Origin: Bacillus rubiinfantis
GTDB taxonomy: Bacteria > Bacillota > Bacilli > Bacillales > Cytobacillaceae
Reading direction: 5' to 3'
Length of the DNA stretch: 64,000 nucleotides
Assembly: GCA_000752035.1 (NCBI GenBank)
Contig: CCFE01000023.1
Location: 176,674-240,673 of the forward strand
The notes under the pieces were generated by a model. The model saw only the letters and a program-made list of their open reading frames with translations. It searched no databases and was not told where the DNA came from. Numbering within the stretch: position 1 is the stretch's first letter; every line of letters starts with the position of its first letter. Made by a program: the position numbers and the translations under genes. Shown here piece after piece: positions 63,072-64,000 of the stretch.

Positions 63072-64000
63072 ATGGGTGTTACTCTTAGCAAAGGTCAAAA
63101 AGTGGACCTGACAAAAGCACACCCAGGGCTGCAGAACGTTGTTGTTGGCCTTGGGTGGAATAGTAATCTTGGTGCCAATTACGATTTGGATGCATCGGCA
63201 TTTTTATTAGGGCAAAACGGCAAAGTACAGAGTGATTTGGATTTTGTTTTCTACAATAACCCCTCTGGAGGAAACGGTTCCATTATGTACAGTGGAGACA
63301 ATCGGATTGGTTCAAGTGTACAGGACGCAGAACAAATCAGAATTCAATTGATGAATGTACCGGCACATATTCACCGAATTGCCTTTACAATAACGATTCA
63401 TGATGCACAAGCGAAACGACAAAATTTCGGACAAGTATCTGATTCCTATGTCCGGATTTTTAATGAACAAACAAATGAAGAGCTTTTGCGCTACAACCTA
63501 GGAATGGACTTTACCGTCGAAACCGCGATTGTTGCTGCCGAGATTTATCGTCATAACGGAGAGTGGAAATTTAACGCTATCGGTAGCGGCTTTCAAGGAG
63601 GACTGGCAGCACTATGTCATAACTTCGGTGTTACGGTCGATGAGCCACCAACAAATCCGGCAATGGGTGCAGGCAATCAGGCGAATTTCCAACAGCCAGC
63701 AACACCTTCATGGCAAAATCAAGTGGGGAGTCAAGGGGGGGCCCAGCCATTTAGTAGCGGGAATTCTTTTCAACCATCACAAGGAAACTATGACCCTTAT
63801 CGACAAAGTCAAAATACCGGGGCCGCTGCTTATGGTGAGCCAATTCATTTGCAGCCTCAATCAGCCACCACAAGTCAGCCGGCCTATGGCTACCCGCCGC
63901 AAACGGTATCGCCACTCCCATCTTCCAATCACACCTATGGAGGCTATGGCGGTGATGACATTATTTGCCCGCGCTGTCATTCAGCAAATGTCCGGACCGG
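63072..64000 (+). CDS. TerD-family protein with Gln/Pro-rich tail and zinc ribbon, C-terminus cut by window edge
   Basis: At least 309 residues are present. Residues 1-190 form a TerD domain: GVTLSKGQKVDLTK, the calcium-binding type segment NYDLDASAFLL and DLDFVFYNNPSGGNGS. After this comes a disordered linker rich in Gln, Pro, Ser, Asn and Gly (about 195-295), then the start of a zinc ribbon, CPRCHSANVR. TerD proteins act in tellurite, phage or envelope stress responses with unclear mechanism. AAGGGAG precedes the ATG. The fusion of TerD to a ribbon suggests a scaffold role. Confidence 0.9.
   Translation, partial: MGVTLSKGQKVDLTKAHPGLQNVVVGLGWNSNLGANYDLDASAFLLGQNGKVQSDLDFVFYNNPSGGNGSIMYSGDNRIGSSVQDAEQIRIQLMNVPAHIHRIAFTITIHDAQAKRQNFGQVSDSYVRIFNEQTNEELLRYNLGMDFTVETAIVAAEIYRHNGEWKFNAIGSGFQGGLAALCHNFGVTVDEPPTNPAMGAGNQANFQQPATPSWQNQVGSQGGAQPFSSGNSFQPSQGNYDPYRQSQNTGAAAYGEPIHLQPQSATTSQPAYGYPPQTVSPLPSSNHTYGGYGGDDIICPRCHSANVRT

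Overview
The window reads as chromosomal DNA from an aerobic, endospore-forming Bacillaceae (Bacillus/Neobacillus-like; genus is an inference). The grounds are low-to-moderate GC, strong AGGAGG-type ribosome binding sites with many TTG and GTG starts, a GerA-family germinant-receptor operon, a yybP-ykoY riboswitch, a T-box, and Rex boxes of the Bacillus type.

Layout. 1-6.6 kb: the end of a PAP2 phosphatase, a TerC-family Mn exporter under a yybP-ykoY riboswitch, an M32 carboxypeptidase, a class B penicillin-binding protein and an MFS exporter. 6.8-15.2 kb: an unknown 116-residue protein, a radical SAM/SPASM protein, a gerA-type A-B-C operon, CorA, an M42 aminopeptidase, TatA and a 41-residue membrane peptide. 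15.2-22.4 kb: a His-rich secreted protein, type II NADH dehydrogenase behind two Rex boxes, an SGNH hydrolase plus ABC exporter operon, flavohemoglobin and a DUF218 protein. 22.5-28.4 kb: accessory catabolic genes (aldehyde dehydrogenase, metallo-beta-lactamase fold, SDR, amidohydrolase) and an IclR regulator.

28.4-51.0 kb is one large acyl-CoA catabolic island. It holds two parallel copies of the same six-gene module: non-catalytic MaoC, catalytic MaoC, SCP2-thiolase-like protein, DUF35 Zn-ribbon/OB protein, and two dissimilar acyl-CoA dehydrogenases. This is the gene set of the actinobacterial igr steroid side-chain operon (ChsH2-N, ChsH1, Ltp2, ChsH2-DUF35, ChsE1/ChsE2). Around the modules are two AMP-forming acyl-CoA ligases, three family III CoA-transferases (one an unusual fusion of two incomplete copies), two enoyl-CoA hydratases, a TetR regulator, an MFS transporter and, between the CoA-transferase genes, two tiny desulforedoxin-like proteins. 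The likely logic is: import, activate to CoA thioester (ligase or CoA transfer, perhaps with 2-methylacyl racemisation), dehydrogenate, hydrate, then cleave by retro-aldol or thiolysis. The true substrate is unknown. No steroid ring-degradation genes are in view.

51.2-64 kb: a GAF/PucR-type regulator, an archaeal/eukaryal-type prolyl-tRNA synthetase with T-box, a MarR-MMPL efflux pair, an alanine/sodium symporter, an LD-carboxypeptidase, a Rex-box formate/nitrite transporter and the start of a TerD protein with a Gln/Pro-rich tail and zinc ribbon.

Two signals are not explained by ordinary annotation. Three intergenic arrays (20.2, 22.4 and 33.6 kb) carry a CGCTAATA/CGCTGATA core repeated with an alternating 20/21-bp spacing. 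A 19-bp palindrome lies upstream of both the second acyl-CoA module and its neighbouring ligase gene. All names come from reading the sequence; no database search was run.
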